DNA of 64,000 nt from Comamonadaceae bacterium 2FH. Lineage in GTDB: Bacteria; Pseudomonadota; Gammaproteobacteria; Burkholderiales; Burkholderiaceae_C. The stretch is from the NCBI GenBank assembly GCA_005503335.1, contig SCMQ01000010.1:62001-126000 (forward strand). Direction: 5' to 3'. The notes under the pieces are model-generated. The model saw only the letters and a program-made list of their open reading frames with translations. It did not search any database and had not been told where the DNA came from. A program made the position numbers and the translations under genes. Positions 45,339 to 55,800 of this stretch are shown here, piece by piece. The first letter of the stretch is position 1. Each line of letters begins with the position of its first letter.

Positions 45339-45806
45339 ATGGGCGAGCGTTTAACCACCGGTGAGATCTGCACCCGCGACGTGAGCTTCGCCTTGCGCGC
45401 CATGCCGCTGAACGAGGCGGCCCGCCTCATGCGCGAAAACCACGTGGGCAGTCTGGTCGTGGTCGACGAGCTCGCGGGCCAGCGCATCGTGGTGGGCCTG
45501 CTCACCGATCGCGACATCGTCACCGCGGTGGTGGCCGCAGGGGTCGATCCAGGCATGCTCAACGTGGGCGAGGTGATGAGCACCGACCTGGTGACCGCGC
45601 GCGAGGACGATTCGCTGATCGACCTGATGCGTGTGATGCGCCGCCAGGGTGTGCGCCGCGTCCCCGTCGTGGGCGGGCAGGGCGAGCTGATCGGCCTGGC
45701 CACGCTGGACGACGTGCTGGCCGTCCTGTCGGAGGAGCTGGCTCTGCTGGTGGCCGCCATTGGCACCGAAGGCCAGCGCGAGCGCAGGATGCGGCCCGGC
45801 GCCTGA
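45339..45806 (+). CDS. CBS-domain pair protein
   Basis: A 155-residue protein made of two CBS motifs (VGLLTDRDIVTAVVAAGVDP ends the first, VPVVGGQGELIGLATLDDVL ends the second). CBS pairs bind adenine nucleotides and regulate partner proteins; stand-alone forms are common in Burkholderiales. ATG at 45339 follows GAGGAGA. It precedes an hsp20 gene, consistent with a stress-related pair, but its partner is unknown. Confidence 0.88.
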   Translation: MGERLTTGEICTRDVSFALRAMPLNEAARLMRENHVGSLVVVDELAGQRIVVGLLTDRDIVTAVVAAGVDPGMLNVGEVMSTDLVTAREDDSLIDLMRVMRRQGVRRVPVVGGQGELIGLATLDDVLAVLSEELALLVAAIGTEGQRERRMRPGA

Positions 45807-45938
45807 GGGCCTTGCGCCGCCGGGTGTTGACCGGCATCAAATCCTGTGCGCGAAAGCCTTGAGATTGCCACTGGCGGCACGCATATTCAGGTACGTGGCG
45901 CCAAGCCATGCCAACCAGCCAGTTTGAAGGAGAGACGC

Positions 45939-46367
45939 ATGAGTTCACTGATCCCTCGTGGCAGCAGCCTGTTCGACGAATTCTTCAAGGACTTCGCACC
46001 GGGCTTCTACATCCGGCCCCTGCACGGCGACCCCCTGCCTTCGCCCGCGCAGATCAAGGTCGATGTCTCCGAGTCCGACCAGGCGTACACGGTGTCCGCC
46101 GAGGTGCCCGGCGTGCGCAAGGAGGACATCCAGGTTTCGATCGAAGGCAATGTGGTGACCCTGCGCGCCGAGGTCAAGCAGGGCGATCAGAGCGGCGACG
46201 AGAAATCGCTGCGCAGCGAGCGCTATTACGGCGCGGTCTCGCGCAGCTTCCAGCTGCCGGCCGAGATCGACCAGGGCCAGTCCAAGGCCAAGTACGACAA
46301 CGGCGTGCTCACGCTGACCCTGCCCAAGAAGCAGGGCCAGGGCTCGCAGCGCCTGATGATCGAGTAA
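45939..46367 (+). CDS. Small heat-shock protein Hsp20
   Basis: A 142-residue ATP-independent chaperone. The alpha-crystallin domain spans ~40-135, with AEVPGVRKEDIQVSIEGNVV, SERYYGAVSRSFQLP and the closing YDNGVLTLTLPKK. AAGGAGA precedes the ATG. It is convergent with the LolD-like ATPase gene, whose stop is 22 bp away. No ROSE-type thermosensor or CIRCE element is apparent upstream. Confidence 0.93.
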   Translation: MSSLIPRGSSLFDEFFKDFAPGFYIRPLHGDPLPSPAQIKVDVSESDQAYTVSAEVPGVRKEDIQVSIEGNVVTLRAEVKQGDQSGDEKSLRSERYYGAVSRSFQLPAEIDQGQSKAKYDNGVLTLTLPKKQGQGSQRLMIE

Positions 46368-46388
46368 GCCGGGGCGCCGGCAGCGCCC

Positions 46389-47036
46389 TCAGGGCGCGAT
46401 GCCGGCGGCGGTGAGCTGCAGCACGCGGTCCGCGCGCGCCGCAGCGGCTTGCGAGTGCGTCACCAGCACCAGCGAGGCGCGGTGGGCGCGGCATTGCGCC
46501 GTCAGCAAGTCCATGACGCGGGCGGCCGTGGCCGGATCCAGGTTGCCGGTCGGCTCGTCGGCCAGCAGCAATTTCGGCTGATGCACCAGGGCGCGTGCGA
46601 TCGCGACGCGCTGCAGCTGGCCGCCGCTCAGTTGCTGAGGCAGACGCGCGCCCAAGCCGGCCAAGCCCACGGCCTCGAGCATGGCGGCCACGCGCGCCTG
46701 GTCGGGCTGGCCCAGCAGCAGCAGGGGCAGGGCCACGTTCTGCGCCACGTCCAGGTGCGGCAGCACGTGGAAGGCCTGGAACACGAAGCCCAGGTGGCGG
46801 CGTCGCCAGAGCGCGCGCTGCTCCTCGTCCTGGGCGCCGATGTCCACGCCGTCGTGCACCACGCTACCGCTGTCCCAGCGGTCCAGGCCGGCCAGGCAGT
46901 TGAGCAGGGTGGACTTGCCCACGCCCGACTCGCCGACGATGGCGACGAACTCGCCGCTGTCCACTTGCAGCGAGACATGGGCGAACACCGGCGTGTCGCC
47001 GTAGCGCTTGCACAAGTCGGTGACGACCAGGCTCAT
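46389..47036 (-). CDS. LolD/MacB-type ABC ATPase
   Basis: A 215-residue ATPase of the family that drives FtsX-type permeases. Walker A GESGVGKSTLLN, signature LSGGQLQRVAIARAL and Walker B KLLLADEPTGNLDP are complete, followed by VLVTHSQAAAARAD. Its most likely partner is the FtsX permease at 41114-43660, on the same strand but now separated by an MscS-like gene and two opposite-strand genes. It starts 8 bp after miaA ends. Confidence 0.9.
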   Translation of the reverse strand: MSLVVTDLCKRYGDTPVFAHVSLQVDSGEFVAIVGESGVGKSTLLNCLAGLDRWDSGSVVHDGVDIGAQDEEQRALWRRRHLGFVFQAFHVLPHLDVAQNVALPLLLLGQPDQARVAAMLEAVGLAGLGARLPQQLSGGQLQRVAIARALVHQPKLLLADEPTGNLDPATAARVMDLLTAQCRAHRASLVLVTHSQAAAARADRVLQLTAAGIAP

Positions 47037-47043
47037 GGCGGAC

Positions 47044-48024
47044 TCAGGAGGCCGGGGGCGCAGCGAGCAGCCGGTCGACCAGGTCCAGCAGCTGCGGCAG
47101 CGCGTCGGGCGCGTCGCAGGCCAGCACATGGCGCTGCGGCATCGCGCGCAGCCAGGTCAGCTGGCGCTTGGCGAGCTGGCGCGTGGCGTAGATGCCGCGC
47201 TCGCGCAGCTCGGCCAGCGGCAGGCGGCCCTCCAGCGCCTCCCAGGCCTGGCGGTAGCCCACGCAGCGCATGGCCGGCAGCTCGGCATGCAGGTCGCCGC
47301 GCGCGCGCAGCCGCATCACCTCCTCGAGGAAGCCCGCCGCCAGCATGGCGTCGAAGCGCTGGGCGATGCGCTCGTGTAGCCAGGCGCGCGACTGCGGCTC
47401 CAGCGAGATCAGCGGCGCCTGCAGCGCGTCGCGCGGCGCGCCCTGGTCGGCGGCGCGGTGGAAGGCCGACAGCGGCTGGCCGCTCACGCGCCAGACCTCG
47501 AGCGCGCGCTGTATGCGCTGCGCGTCCAGCGGCGCCAGGCGCGCGGCCGTGGCCGGGTCCACGCGCGCGAGCTCTGCATGCAGGGCCGGCCAGCCGCGCG
47601 TGGCGGCCTCGGCCTCCAGCTGCGCGCGCACCGCGGGGTCGGCGGCCGGCATCGGGTCCAGGCCCTCGAACAAGGCCTTGAAGTACAGCATGGTGCCGCC
47701 CACCAGCAGCGGCAGGCGGCCGCGCGCGCGGATCTCGGCCACCAGGCGAGTCGCGTCCTGCACGAACTCGGCCGCGCTGTAGGCCTGCAGCGGGTCGCGG
47801 ATGTCGATCAGGTGGTGCGGCACGGCGGCCAGCTCCTCGCGCGAAGGCTTGGCCGTGCCTATGTCCATGCCGCGGTAGACCAGGGCCGAGTCCACGCTGA
47901 CGATCTCCACCCCGCCGCGCGAGGCGAGCTGCTGCGCGATCGCCAGCGCCCCCGCGGTCTTGCCCGAGGCCGTGGGCCCGGCAAGAGCAATCGCCCCCAC
48001 GTTCGTCACTTTCTCGCGGCTCAT
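47044..48024 (-). CDS. miaA: tRNA dimethylallyltransferase
   Basis: Adds the isopentenyl group to A37 of tRNAs reading UNN codons. The 326-residue protein has the P-loop [15 protein letters not shown], the [17 protein letters not shown] substrate segment, HHLIDIRDP and [10 protein letters not shown]. The ATG at 48024 begins 1 bp after the upstream stop codon; an in-frame ATG at 48048 would overlap that gene. miaA often lies beside mutL; here mutL is nearby (49952) but separated by a transporter and a toxin-antitoxin pair. Confidence 0.95.
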   Translation of the reverse strand: MSREKVTNVGAIALAGPTASGKTAGALAIAQQLASRGGVEIVSVDSALVYRGMDIGTAKPSREELAAVPHHLIDIRDPLQAYSAAEFVQDATRLVAEIRARGRLPLLVGGTMLYFKALFEGLDPMPAADPAVRAQLEAEAATRGWPALHAELARVDPATAARLAPLDAQRIQRALEVWRVSGQPLSAFHRAADQGAPRDALQAPLISLEPQSRAWLHERIAQRFDAMLAAGFLEEVMRLRARGDLHAELPAMRCVGYRQAWEALEGRLPLAELRERGIYATRQLAKRQLTWLRAMPQRHVLACDAPDALPQLLDLVDRLLAAPPAS

Positions 48025-48025
48025 C

Positions 48026-49273
48026 TCAATGCTTGGGCGGCGTGCCATGCCATTGCACCAAGGTCCAGGCGACTGCGGCGATGCAGATGCTCCACAACCA
48101 GATGCCGTAGACCAGCGGAAACACCGTGCCGTCCATGCGCGTGCCCAGCCAGCCGCCCATGGCGAAGGCGGCGACCATCATCAGGAAGCCGTTCAGCGCC
48201 GAGGCCGTGCCGGCGGCCTGGGGGAAGGGGCCGATGGCGCCGCTCTGCCCGCAGGGCTGGTGCACGCCATGGCCCAGCATGAACAGGTAGAACGGCCCCA
48301 TGATGGCCCAGGCGCCCCACCAGGACTGGCCTTCGCCGAGCAGGGCCAGCACGCCCATCAGCGTGCCGCCGGTCAGGGTCAGCCCGCCCGCCAGCGCCAC
48401 CGTGCGGCGCACGCCGAAGCGCGCCAGCAGATGCCGGCACATGAAGGTGCCCGCAATGTAGGACAGCGACATGCTGAACATCAGCAGGCCGTACTGCGTC
48501 TTGCTGAACGAGAGCACGCGGATGAAGACGAAGGAAGACGCGGCCAGGAAGGTGAACAGGCCCAGGTAGGAGGTGGTGGCCAGGGCCGAATAGGCGAGGA
48601 AGGTGGGGTGGCGCAGGATCTGCACCCAGGCGCGCGCGAGCGCCAGCGGCTGCAGGGCCTGGGGGTTGCGCTGCTGCAAGGTTTCCTCGAAATGCCGCGC
48701 GACCATGAACAGCGCGCCGGCGCCGAACAGCGCCAGCACCAGCAGGGCCGCGCGCCAGCCCAGCAGGTCCGACAGCAGGCCGCCCAGCGGCGCGCTCAGG
48801 CAGGCGATCACGCCCAGGCCGCTCAGGCCCTTGGACATGATGCGCGCGCCCTCGATCGGCGGGTAGAGGTCGCGCACGATGGCGCGCGCGCACATCACGC
48901 CCGCGCCCATGGCCGCGCCCTGCAGGGTGCGCCAGGCGATCAATTGCTCCATGGAGGGCGCGAACACGCTGCCGAGCGAGGCGGCGGCATAGGCGGCGAG
49001 GCCCCACAGCAGCACCGGCCGGCGGCCGAAGCGATCGGACAGCGGCCCCCACACCAGTTGCGAGAGGCCGAAGGCCAGCAGCAGGGCCGTCAGCGTGAGC
49101 TGGGCCTGGGCCATGTCGGCGCCAAAGCCCTCGGTCAGGGCGGGCAGGGCCGGCAGGTACAGGTCGGTGGTGATCGGCTGCAGGCCCAGCAGCAGGGACA
49201 GCAGCAACACGATCAGCGCCGGCGACATGGCCGACGGCGCGGCCAGGGACGAGGCTGGGGGGAAGGCGGACAT
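48026..49273 (-). CDS. Bcr/CflA-family MFS drug exporter
   Basis: A 415-residue proton-coupled exporter with twelve transmembrane helices. DHA1 landmarks include [20 protein letters not shown] (helix 1), the loop 2-3 motif [17 protein letters not shown] and [22 protein letters not shown] (helix 5). ATG at 49273 is chosen; 49228 is an alternative. It ends 1 bp before miaA starts. Substrates are unknown. Confidence 0.9.
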   Translation of the reverse strand: MSAFPPASSLAAPSAMSPALIVLLLSLLLGLQPITTDLYLPALPALTEGFGADMAQAQLTLTALLLAFGLSQLVWGPLSDRFGRRPVLLWGLAAYAAASLGSVFAPSMEQLIAWRTLQGAAMGAGVMCARAIVRDLYPPIEGARIMSKGLSGLGVIACLSAPLGGLLSDLLGWRAALLVLALFGAGALFMVARHFEETLQQRNPQALQPLALARAWVQILRHPTFLAYSALATTSYLGLFTFLAASSFVFIRVLSFSKTQYGLLMFSMSLSYIAGTFMCRHLLARFGVRRTVALAGGLTLTGGTLMGVLALLGEGQSWWGAWAIMGPFYLFMLGHGVHQPCGQSGAIGPFPQAAGTASALNGFLMMVAAFAMGGWLGTRMDGTVFPLVYGIWLWSICIAAVAWTLVQWHGTPPKH

Positions 49274-49343
49274 CCGGGCGAGGGTAGCAGAACGTCGCTG
49301 GACAGGCCTTGAGCTGGATCGCAGTCGATGGCGCGCGCCCGCG

Positions 49344-49598
49344 CTAGTAGTGATACCGCAGCTGAGCGATGAGCAGGTCGCCGTCTGAAACCTTGTAGAC
49401 GATGCGATGCTCGTCATTAATTCGCCTGGACCAATAGCCGGACAAAGCGTGCCTCAAGGGTTCGGGCTTGCCCGTTCCTTCAAACGGGGTGCGCGTGATT
49501 TCCTGGATCAGGCCGTTGATTCGCTGCAGCAGCTTCTTGTCGGTCTTTTGCCAGTACAGGTAGTCGTCCCACGCCTGATCGGAAAAGATCAGCCTCAC
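49344..49598 (-). CDS. yoeB: YoeB/Txe-family mRNA interferase toxin
   Basis: An 84-residue RelE-superfamily toxin that cleaves mRNA in the ribosomal A site. It begins MRLIFSDQAWDDYLYWQKTD and has the catalytic Glu/Arg/His region (GYWSRRINDEHRIVYKV) with the typical aromatic C-terminal end (LRYHY). Its start overlaps the antitoxin stop by 4 nt. All key residues appear intact, so the toxin is probably active. Confidence 0.95.
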   Translation of the reverse strand: MRLIFSDQAWDDYLYWQKTDKKLLQRINGLIQEITRTPFEGTGKPEPLRHALSGYWSRRINDEHRIVYKVSDGDLLIAQLRYHY

Positions 49599-49846
49599 GG
49601 GGCCAGCTTCCGTTCCTTGCCCTTTCCACTCTCAAGCGCCGCAATGGACTCGAGCAGGCGCTGCGCATTCTTGGGCGCGCGGAGCAAATAGGCCGTTTCT
49701 TCCATGGCCTTGAAATCGTCCAGTGAGATCATGACCACCGCCTGCTGACCACTCCGGGTGATGATGATGGGCTCGTGGTCGTCGCAAACCCGGTTCATGG
49801 TGTCGGCCAAGCGGGCACGGGCTGCGCTGTAGGTGATGGCATCCAT
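49595..49846 (-). CDS. yefM: YefM-family antitoxin
   Basis: An 83-residue Phd/YefM antitoxin. The N-terminal DNA-binding fold includes ITYSAARARLADTMNRVCDD and the conserved PIIITRSGQQAVVMISLDDF; the C-terminal half wraps the toxin. It represses its own promoter through the TGTACA-containing palindrome at 49863-49879. It is the first gene of the two-gene module with yoeB. Confidence 0.95.
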   Translation of the reverse strand: MDAITYSAARARLADTMNRVCDDHEPIIITRSGQQAVVMISLDDFKAMEETAYLLRAPKNAQRLLESIAALESGKGKERKLAP

Positions 49847-49862
49847 TTGGGCTTCCCAGATA

Positions 49863-49879
49863 TGTACAACTTATTGTAC
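49863..49879. promoter_or_regulatory. YefM operator over the toxin-antitoxin promoter
   Basis: GTACAA (49864-49869) and TTGTAC (49874-49879) are perfect inverted arms, and TGTACA (49863-49868) is the core known for YefM operators. On the minus strand it covers TACAAT, a likely -10, 17 bp upstream of the yefM start. Confidence 0.7.
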
Positions 49880-49951
49880 CTTTTCCGGGTTGGCGGCGCA
49901 CAGCGGCGCGCCTTGGTCAGGCGCGCGTGACCGCTGGTCGGAAATCGACTT

Positions 49952-51835
49952 TCAGCGCCCGCGCAGGAACAGCGCGTCGAGCTCGCGCAGCGTGAGCTGG
50001 CGCCAGGTCGGGCGGCCGTGGTTGCACTGGTCGGAGCGCTCGGTGGCCTCCATCTGGCGCAGCAGGGCGTTCATCTCCTCCAGCGTGAGGCGGCGGTTGG
50101 CGCGCACCGCGCCGTGGCAGGCCATGGTGGCCAGCAGCTCGTTCTGCGCGCGCTCGACCACGCCGCTGGCCTCGTGCTGGGCCAGCTCGGCCAGCACGCT
50201 GCGCGCCAGCTCGACCGCGTCGCCCTGGGCCAGGGTGGTCGGCACGGCGCGCACGGCCAGGGTGCGTGGCGAGAACGGCGTGATCTCAAGGCCCAGGCTG
50301 TGCAGGGCATCGACGCAGGCCTCGGCCGTGGCCTGCTCCTGCGGCGTGGCGGCGAAGGTGGCGGGGATCAGCAGCGGCTGGCTGGCGATGGACGCGCCCT
50401 GCAATTGCTGCTTGAGCCGCTCGTAGACGATGCGCTCGTGCGCCGCGTGCATGTCCACCACCACCAGGCCCTGGCGGTTCTCGGCCAGGATGTAGATGCC
50501 GTGCAGCTGGGCCAGCGCGCGACCCAGGGGCCAGTCGCCGGGCGGCAGGGGGACGGGCTCGACAAATGCTTGCGGCGCGGAGGGGCGTGTATCGGTGGCT
50601 GCGGCCGGAACGCTGTCGGCATGGGGGGCCGAGGGCGACCACAGCGCGGCCAGGTCGCTCACCCGGTGGCCCTGCGGCGCGCCGAAGTCCATCCCGGGCT
50701 GGCGCCAGCCCGCGCTCGGCGGCAGGTTCGGGCGGGCCGGGGCGGGTGGCGGCGCGAAGGGCAGGGTGGCGGCCGAAGCATCGATCTGGGCTTCGGCCGC
50801 AGCCGCAGCGGCGGCTGCGCGCGGCGCGGCCAGGGCGTTCTCCACCGCATGGCGCACCGCCTGGTGCAGCTCCCGGCTGTCGCGAAAGCGCACCTCGATC
50901 TTGGTCGGGTGCACGTTCACGTCCACGCGCGTGGGGTCCATGTCCACATAGAGCACGTAGACCGGCTGGCGCTGGCCGTGCAGCACGTCCTCGTAGGCGC
51001 TGCGCGCGGCATGGGCCAGCACCTTGTCGCGCACGAAGCGGCCGTTGACCCAGGCGTACTGGTGGTCGGCGCGCGAGCGCGCGGCGTCGGGCAGGCCGGC
51101 GCGGCCGCTCACGCGCACCGTGCCGACGCGGTGCTCCACGGCCACCGACTGGGCCTGGAAATCCTCGCCCAGCACGTCGCCCAGGCGCTGCGCCAAGCCG
51201 GCCGGGCCGGGGTGGCTGCGCCACTGCTCGATCAGCTTGCCCTCGTGCCAGACCGCAAAACCCACGTCGGGCCGGGCCAGGGCGTGGCGACGCACCGCCT
51301 CCAGGCAGTGCGCGAGCTCGGTGGCGTCGGTCTTGAGGAACTTGCGCCGCGCCGGCACGCTGAAGAACAGCTCCTTGACCTCGACCGTCGTGCCGGTCGC
51401 GCGCGCGGCCGGCCTGAGCTCGCCGGTGCGGCCGTCGAGCAGGAAGGCGCTGGACTGGCCCGCGCTGCGCGAGAGGATGGACATCTCGGAGATCGAGTGG
51501 ATGGCCGCCAGCGCTTCGCCGCGAAAGCCCATGGTGCCCACCGATTCGAGCTCGTCGAGGCTGGCGATCTTGCTCGTGGCATGGCGCTTGAGCGCCACCG
51601 GCAGCTCCTCGCGCGGGATGCCGGCGCCGTCGTCCTCCACCGAGATCAGGCGCACGCCGCCTGCAGCCAAGCGCAGCGTGATCTGGCTGGCGCCGGCGTC
51701 CAGCGCGTTGTCCAGCAGCTCGCGCACCACCGAGGCCGGGCGCTCGACCACCTCGCCGGCGGCGATCTGGCTGATCAGTTCATCGGGGAGTTCGCGGATG
51801 GGGCGGCGCGGGGAGGGGTCTATGACGGCGTTCAC
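49952..51835 (-). CDS. mutL: DNA mismatch repair protein MutL
   Basis: A 627-residue GHKL ATPase coupling MutS to strand removal. The N-terminal ATPase has IAAGEVVERPASVVRELLDNA, DDGAGIPREELP and GTMGFRGEALAAIHSIS. A variable linker (~330-430) precedes the dimerisation domain (DMHAAHERIVYERLKQQL, ACHGAVRANRRLTLEEM). I do not see the DQHA(X)2E(X)4E endonuclease motif in its usual form, so nicking activity may be absent. It is divergent from dedA, 71 bp away. Confidence 0.96.
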   Translation of the reverse strand: MNAVIDPSPRRPIRELPDELISQIAAGEVVERPASVVRELLDNALDAGASQITLRLAAGGVRLISVEDDGAGIPREELPVALKRHATSKIASLDELESVGTMGFRGEALAAIHSISEMSILSRSAGQSSAFLLDGRTGELRPAARATGTTVEVKELFFSVPARRKFLKTDATELAHCLEAVRRHALARPDVGFAVWHEGKLIEQWRSHPGPAGLAQRLGDVLGEDFQAQSVAVEHRVGTVRVSGRAGLPDAARSRADHQYAWVNGRFVRDKVLAHAARSAYEDVLHGQRQPVYVLYVDMDPTRVDVNVHPTKIEVRFRDSRELHQAVRHAVENALAAPRAAAAAAAAEAQIDASAATLPFAPPPAPARPNLPPSAGWRQPGMDFGAPQGHRVSDLAALWSPSAPHADSVPAAATDTRPSAPQAFVEPVPLPPGDWPLGRALAQLHGIYILAENRQGLVVVDMHAAHERIVYERLKQQLQGASIASQPLLIPATFAATPQEQATAEACVDALHSLGLEITPFSPRTLAVRAVPTTLAQGDAVELARSVLAELAQHEASGVVERAQNELLATMACHGAVRANRRLTLEEMNALLRQMEATERSDQCNHGRPTWRQLTLRELDALFLRGR

Positions 51836-51906
51836 GGGGGGATTTTAGGTCGCGCCACCCGGGGGCCCCGGCGCGGGCGGGATAATCCGTGCGCTCAAGG
51901 AAACCC

Positions 51907-52557
51907 ATGGAACTCTTTGCCTTTCTGATCGACTTCATCCTGCACGTGGACCGCCACCTGGAGGCCTTCGTCCAGTCCTACGGGGCCTGGGTCTACGCCT
52001 TGCTGTTCCTGATCGTCTTCGTCGAGACCGGCGTGGTCGTGATGCCCTTCCTGCCTGGCGATTCGCTGCTGTTCGTGGTGGGCGCGCTGGCCGGCGCCGG
52101 CCTGCTGGACCTGCCGCTGGCCTGCGCCGTGCTGCTGGCCGCCGCCATCCTGGGCGACCAGTGCAACTACACGATAGGGCGCTTTTTCGGCCCCAGGGTG
52201 TTCCAGTGGGAGGACTCGCGCTTTTTCAACAAGCGCGCCTTCGACCAGGCCCATGCCTTCTACGAGCGCTACGGCGGCATCACCATCGTGCTGGCGCGCT
52301 TCATGCCGTTCATCCGCACCTTCGCGCCCTTCGTGGCCGGCGTGGCCGCGATGAGCCGCCTCAAGTTCACCGCCTACAACGTGGGCGGCGCCCTCATCTG
52401 GGTGATTGGCATCAGCGCCGCGGGCTACTTCTTCGGCAACCTGCCCTGGGTCAAGGAGAACCTCGAGAAGATCATCTGGGCCCTGATCCTGGTGCCCGGC
52501 GCCATGGCCATCCTGGGCGCCTGGCGCGCGCAGCGCAAGGCGGCGGTGCAGTCTTGA
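51907..52557 (+). CDS. DedA-family inner-membrane protein
   Basis: A 216-residue membrane protein of the DedA/SNARE-associated family, implicated in undecaprenyl-phosphate recycling and membrane homeostasis. Conserved segments are FVETGVVVMPFLPGDSLLF, GDQCNYTIGRFFG and FMPFIRTFAPFVAGVAAMS with the essential Arg. ATG at 51907 is preferred over GTG at 51889. Its last 265 bp recur at 56463-56727 with about a dozen mostly silent differences. It forms the left border of the accessory island. Confidence 0.93.
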   Translation: MELFAFLIDFILHVDRHLEAFVQSYGAWVYALLFLIVFVETGVVVMPFLPGDSLLFVVGALAGAGLLDLPLACAVLLAAAILGDQCNYTIGRFFGPRVFQWEDSRFFNKRAFDQAHAFYERYGGITIVLARFMPFIRTFAPFVAGVAAMSRLKFTAYNVGGALIWVIGISAAGYFFGNLPWVKENLEKIIWALILVPGAMAILGAWRAQRKAAVQS

Positions 52558-52834
52558 GGGGATGGGCGGCGGCGTCGTCGCCTGGATCGACTCTAATCGC
52601 TGGAGGGGTCGCCCGCCATCGGCTCACAACGTCAAACGCCCAACCACGACTTACGAACCCGCTTGATGGGACTAAGTTTCATTATGGTCGCTGTGCTGTT
52701 ATAGAGCTGACCACAGCCCACCCGATGCGAACCTTTGTAGGCCTGCATAGCGGCAATTCAATTTTTGAACTTATGGGTGCCCCGTAGGGGCGTCCAGTTG
52801 AGTTACACCCGAAGCGTTCGCATTAGGAAAAATA
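52558..52834. other. Left junction of the accessory island
   Basis: Homology with the second dedA copy continues for about 30 bp past the dedA stop, after which the composition shifts to lower GC. A GCCCC-GTA-GGGGC hairpin near 52785 and an 8-bp inverted pair (ATGCGAAC near 52724, GTTCGCAT near 52818) are present. No gene is evident. Confidence 0.4.
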
Positions 52835-55800
52835 TCAATGACTTCCCGGCAGAAGCTTCGTCTCGCGAGTCTTGTACTCAAGGGCCTGCTGATACTTTAG
52901 ATCCACAATTTTCTTGCTGGCAAGCCACTGTCGGTCAGCCTCCTCTGTACGAAACATGTAGAGTCTTCGCAACACCAATATCTGCAGAACACGGGTGGCT
53001 ATGAAGTCAGCTGACAAGTCCTGTGAAATTCTCTCGATTTCCCTCGGAATTCGCCCTGGGCCGTCAAGCTTTACGCCGACGGAAATTAGCTTTGATGCAG
53101 GTGTACCAATCGAGTTTGCTGCAGTTCTAATGTCTTCCATCAAGTCGTCTGAGCTGATAGAGACGACGGCCTTAATCAGCAATCCTGCGGCCGAGGACTG
53201 AAGCAACCACGCCAGCAGTTGTCTAGCGGCCTTTTGGCGCTCTTCGTCACTGTGGAAGGCCTTCTTCTTCGCCAGTAACTCAGTGATTTCGATTTCAACC
53301 GTACTCTGGTGGCTCATGAAAACGCTGAAGAACGCATTCACCGCCCGTAGGGGGCCGCACATCACTTGCTTCAGCAAGTCGACACGCTGACTTCGGGGAA
53401 TGCTGGCTATTTGGTTCTTCAGCATCTGGCCAAGAATTTCAACAGTCTTAAGGAGAGAAATCGCTTGAGCGGTGAATTCATGTTGGGCCAGATCTTCCTT
53501 TTTATCCGCGAGTCCGTCGCTACCGTCGTCCAATTCATCTCTTGTTTGATTCGCTTCTGCTCTGGCTTTCTCGGGCGTTTTCCCCGAATAAACCAACTCA
53601 GGCAGTTCCTTGACGAACTCTTTGACCTTCTCGGTGTCTTTTCCGTTAAAGGCAATTGGTGAGTAACCTTTGAACGGCTCGTTGATGGCATCAGTCACAC
53701 AAGTCAAGAACATGGGGTCCTTGAAGGCATGATGAGCAAGGAAAAGTATCGTATTGGCGTTTTCTCGTACGTAGAGGTGGGCGCAACAAGTTCGGATATA
53801 GGCCTGTACATCCAAATCATCAAGTTGCTTTGAGAGATGGCGCCCCTTCAAGAAGTAATAAATATAATGGTATCGAAACCGTACGAACTCCCCATTTTTC
53901 GTAAGAATACGGGCTTTCAGTAACAGCGCAATGCGAGGTTCAAGTTCGACGCGAATCTGTTCCCTCGAATAGCGGTCATTAAATACCGTGAGCTCTTCTT
54001 GAGAAAGTTCCTTGTGTTCGGTTGCATGCATTTGCCATGCGAGATGAGAGCAATACTCAATTATCAATCCCCACTGGCTCTTGTGAACATGAGCAGACTC
54101 AAGGCCTGCTTTAACTAAGTAGTCATAGTATTCACCCAATCCGCTATCTTCAAAGCCACCTTGTACCCCTGATTCAAAGCTTTGTAGCAGTGTCAGTAGA
54201 TACAATGGAAGTGACGGAACGATGTTCTTCGCCATGACGGCATCCAGCATTCGCTCTGCTTGGTCACATCTCGCAAGAAGGGCGGCCTCATCGAGTGAGC
54301 CGTCAGCGCCAGTACGCTCTACCCATCGACGAACAAGTTGTGCTCGGCGCGAGTAGCCAAAGGGCAACAGTTTGTACTCCTTGAGGTCTGATAGCTTTCC
54401 CTCCGCATAAGGTCGAATTGAGCCGTTAAAGTCTAATATCTCGTTTGCCGTAACCAGCATCCTTGGGAAGCGAACAGTGAAGGACGTCAAGACCTTAGCG
54501 CGATACTGCCCATGCTTAACAGGCCCATCGTCAAAGTCATCGAGCAGTAAGATTTTTTCAGTGCTCGGCTTTTGATTAAATAGCTCAACACATTTTTCAC
54601 CGTACTGTTCGATGACGGATCGGCGAACAATCTTGTCGATTTCTGCGTCACTGGAACTCTTAATGTCAGAGCCACGGATGTAGACGGGAACTAGTCCACG
54701 TTCGTGGTAATATCTGAACAACGTGTAGAGGAGACTCGTGGCCCCAACTTTCTCCTCTCCTGTGAGAAGGACTCCACCTTCCAGGCGTGAGGCATCGTGA
54801 AAAATGGTTGAGTTGGATATCTTCCTCCCGCCGCGAGTCTCCACGGCAGTAGCCTCCTGGACGTCTGGGTAAACGTAAAGATCCTGAAGGCCGATAGAAC
54901 TGCCCTTGATACTAAATGCTCCCCCCGGATCAGCTAACAGTTGCTCAAACGACGTCTCAATGACGAAGCGGTTTAACGTTTTCTTTGGCAGATCTCTGAA
55001 GTCGCTCCACGTACCCTCTTCAGTCAAAGTATAGTGGCCAGTGTCTTTCCAAAGGAAGCGAGATGACCTGTAGGTTCCTTCCTCCAGATTGAAGACTAGT
55101 ACATTGAAAGAAGAGTCTGCTAGGTTATTCTTTCCCTGAAGAACACAGCCTTCAACATATGCGCTGTGCCCTGAGTCTGTATGGATATCTTCTCCAGCCC
55201 CGCCGACATGCTCATGGCCGGAAATTACAACGTTAGATAGCTGTCGGACAAATCGGCGAAATGCATGGTAAGTTGCCTGACTAAACCAGTTCAGCGGTTG
55301 GTGTAATACAGAAATACGCAGATCAACACCATCATTGCGAATATTCTTGTAGCGTTCAACGGGGAATATTAGCGTCCCGGGTTCTTCTCTCAGGTTAGAG
55401 CACCACGCAACATTTATTCCATCGAAAATAATCTCTTTCCCTTCCACAGTAAACCGATGGGCGGTCCATAGTGGATCTCCGACTCTGGACTCATCCGGTG
55501 ACTGCAACTGTTCCGCAAAGTTCTGAAAAGCAGCTTGAGCCGAAACACCAATTTTGATAACGTCGTCGTCAAGTTGACGAGGGTCTTCCCGGACTGCATT
55601 CAGTGTGAGAATTCGGGGTTTTCCTCCAATGTCGAAATCGCAATCGTGGTTTCCCGGGACCAAGATAAAATGAACTGGGATCCGTTTTTCAGCAAGAATC
55701 TCTTTTCTGATGGCATCGAAAAATTTTTCTGCCAGTTGGTACTGATCGACTTTGCCGCTGAAGGCAATGTCACCCGATACTACGATGAAGACAGCTGAAG

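Noticed and set aside
52638-52807. GCCCAAC and GTTGAGT, matching attC core consensus sequences
   Set aside because: They are about 165 bp apart and the bases next to them are not complementary, so no attC hairpin can form.
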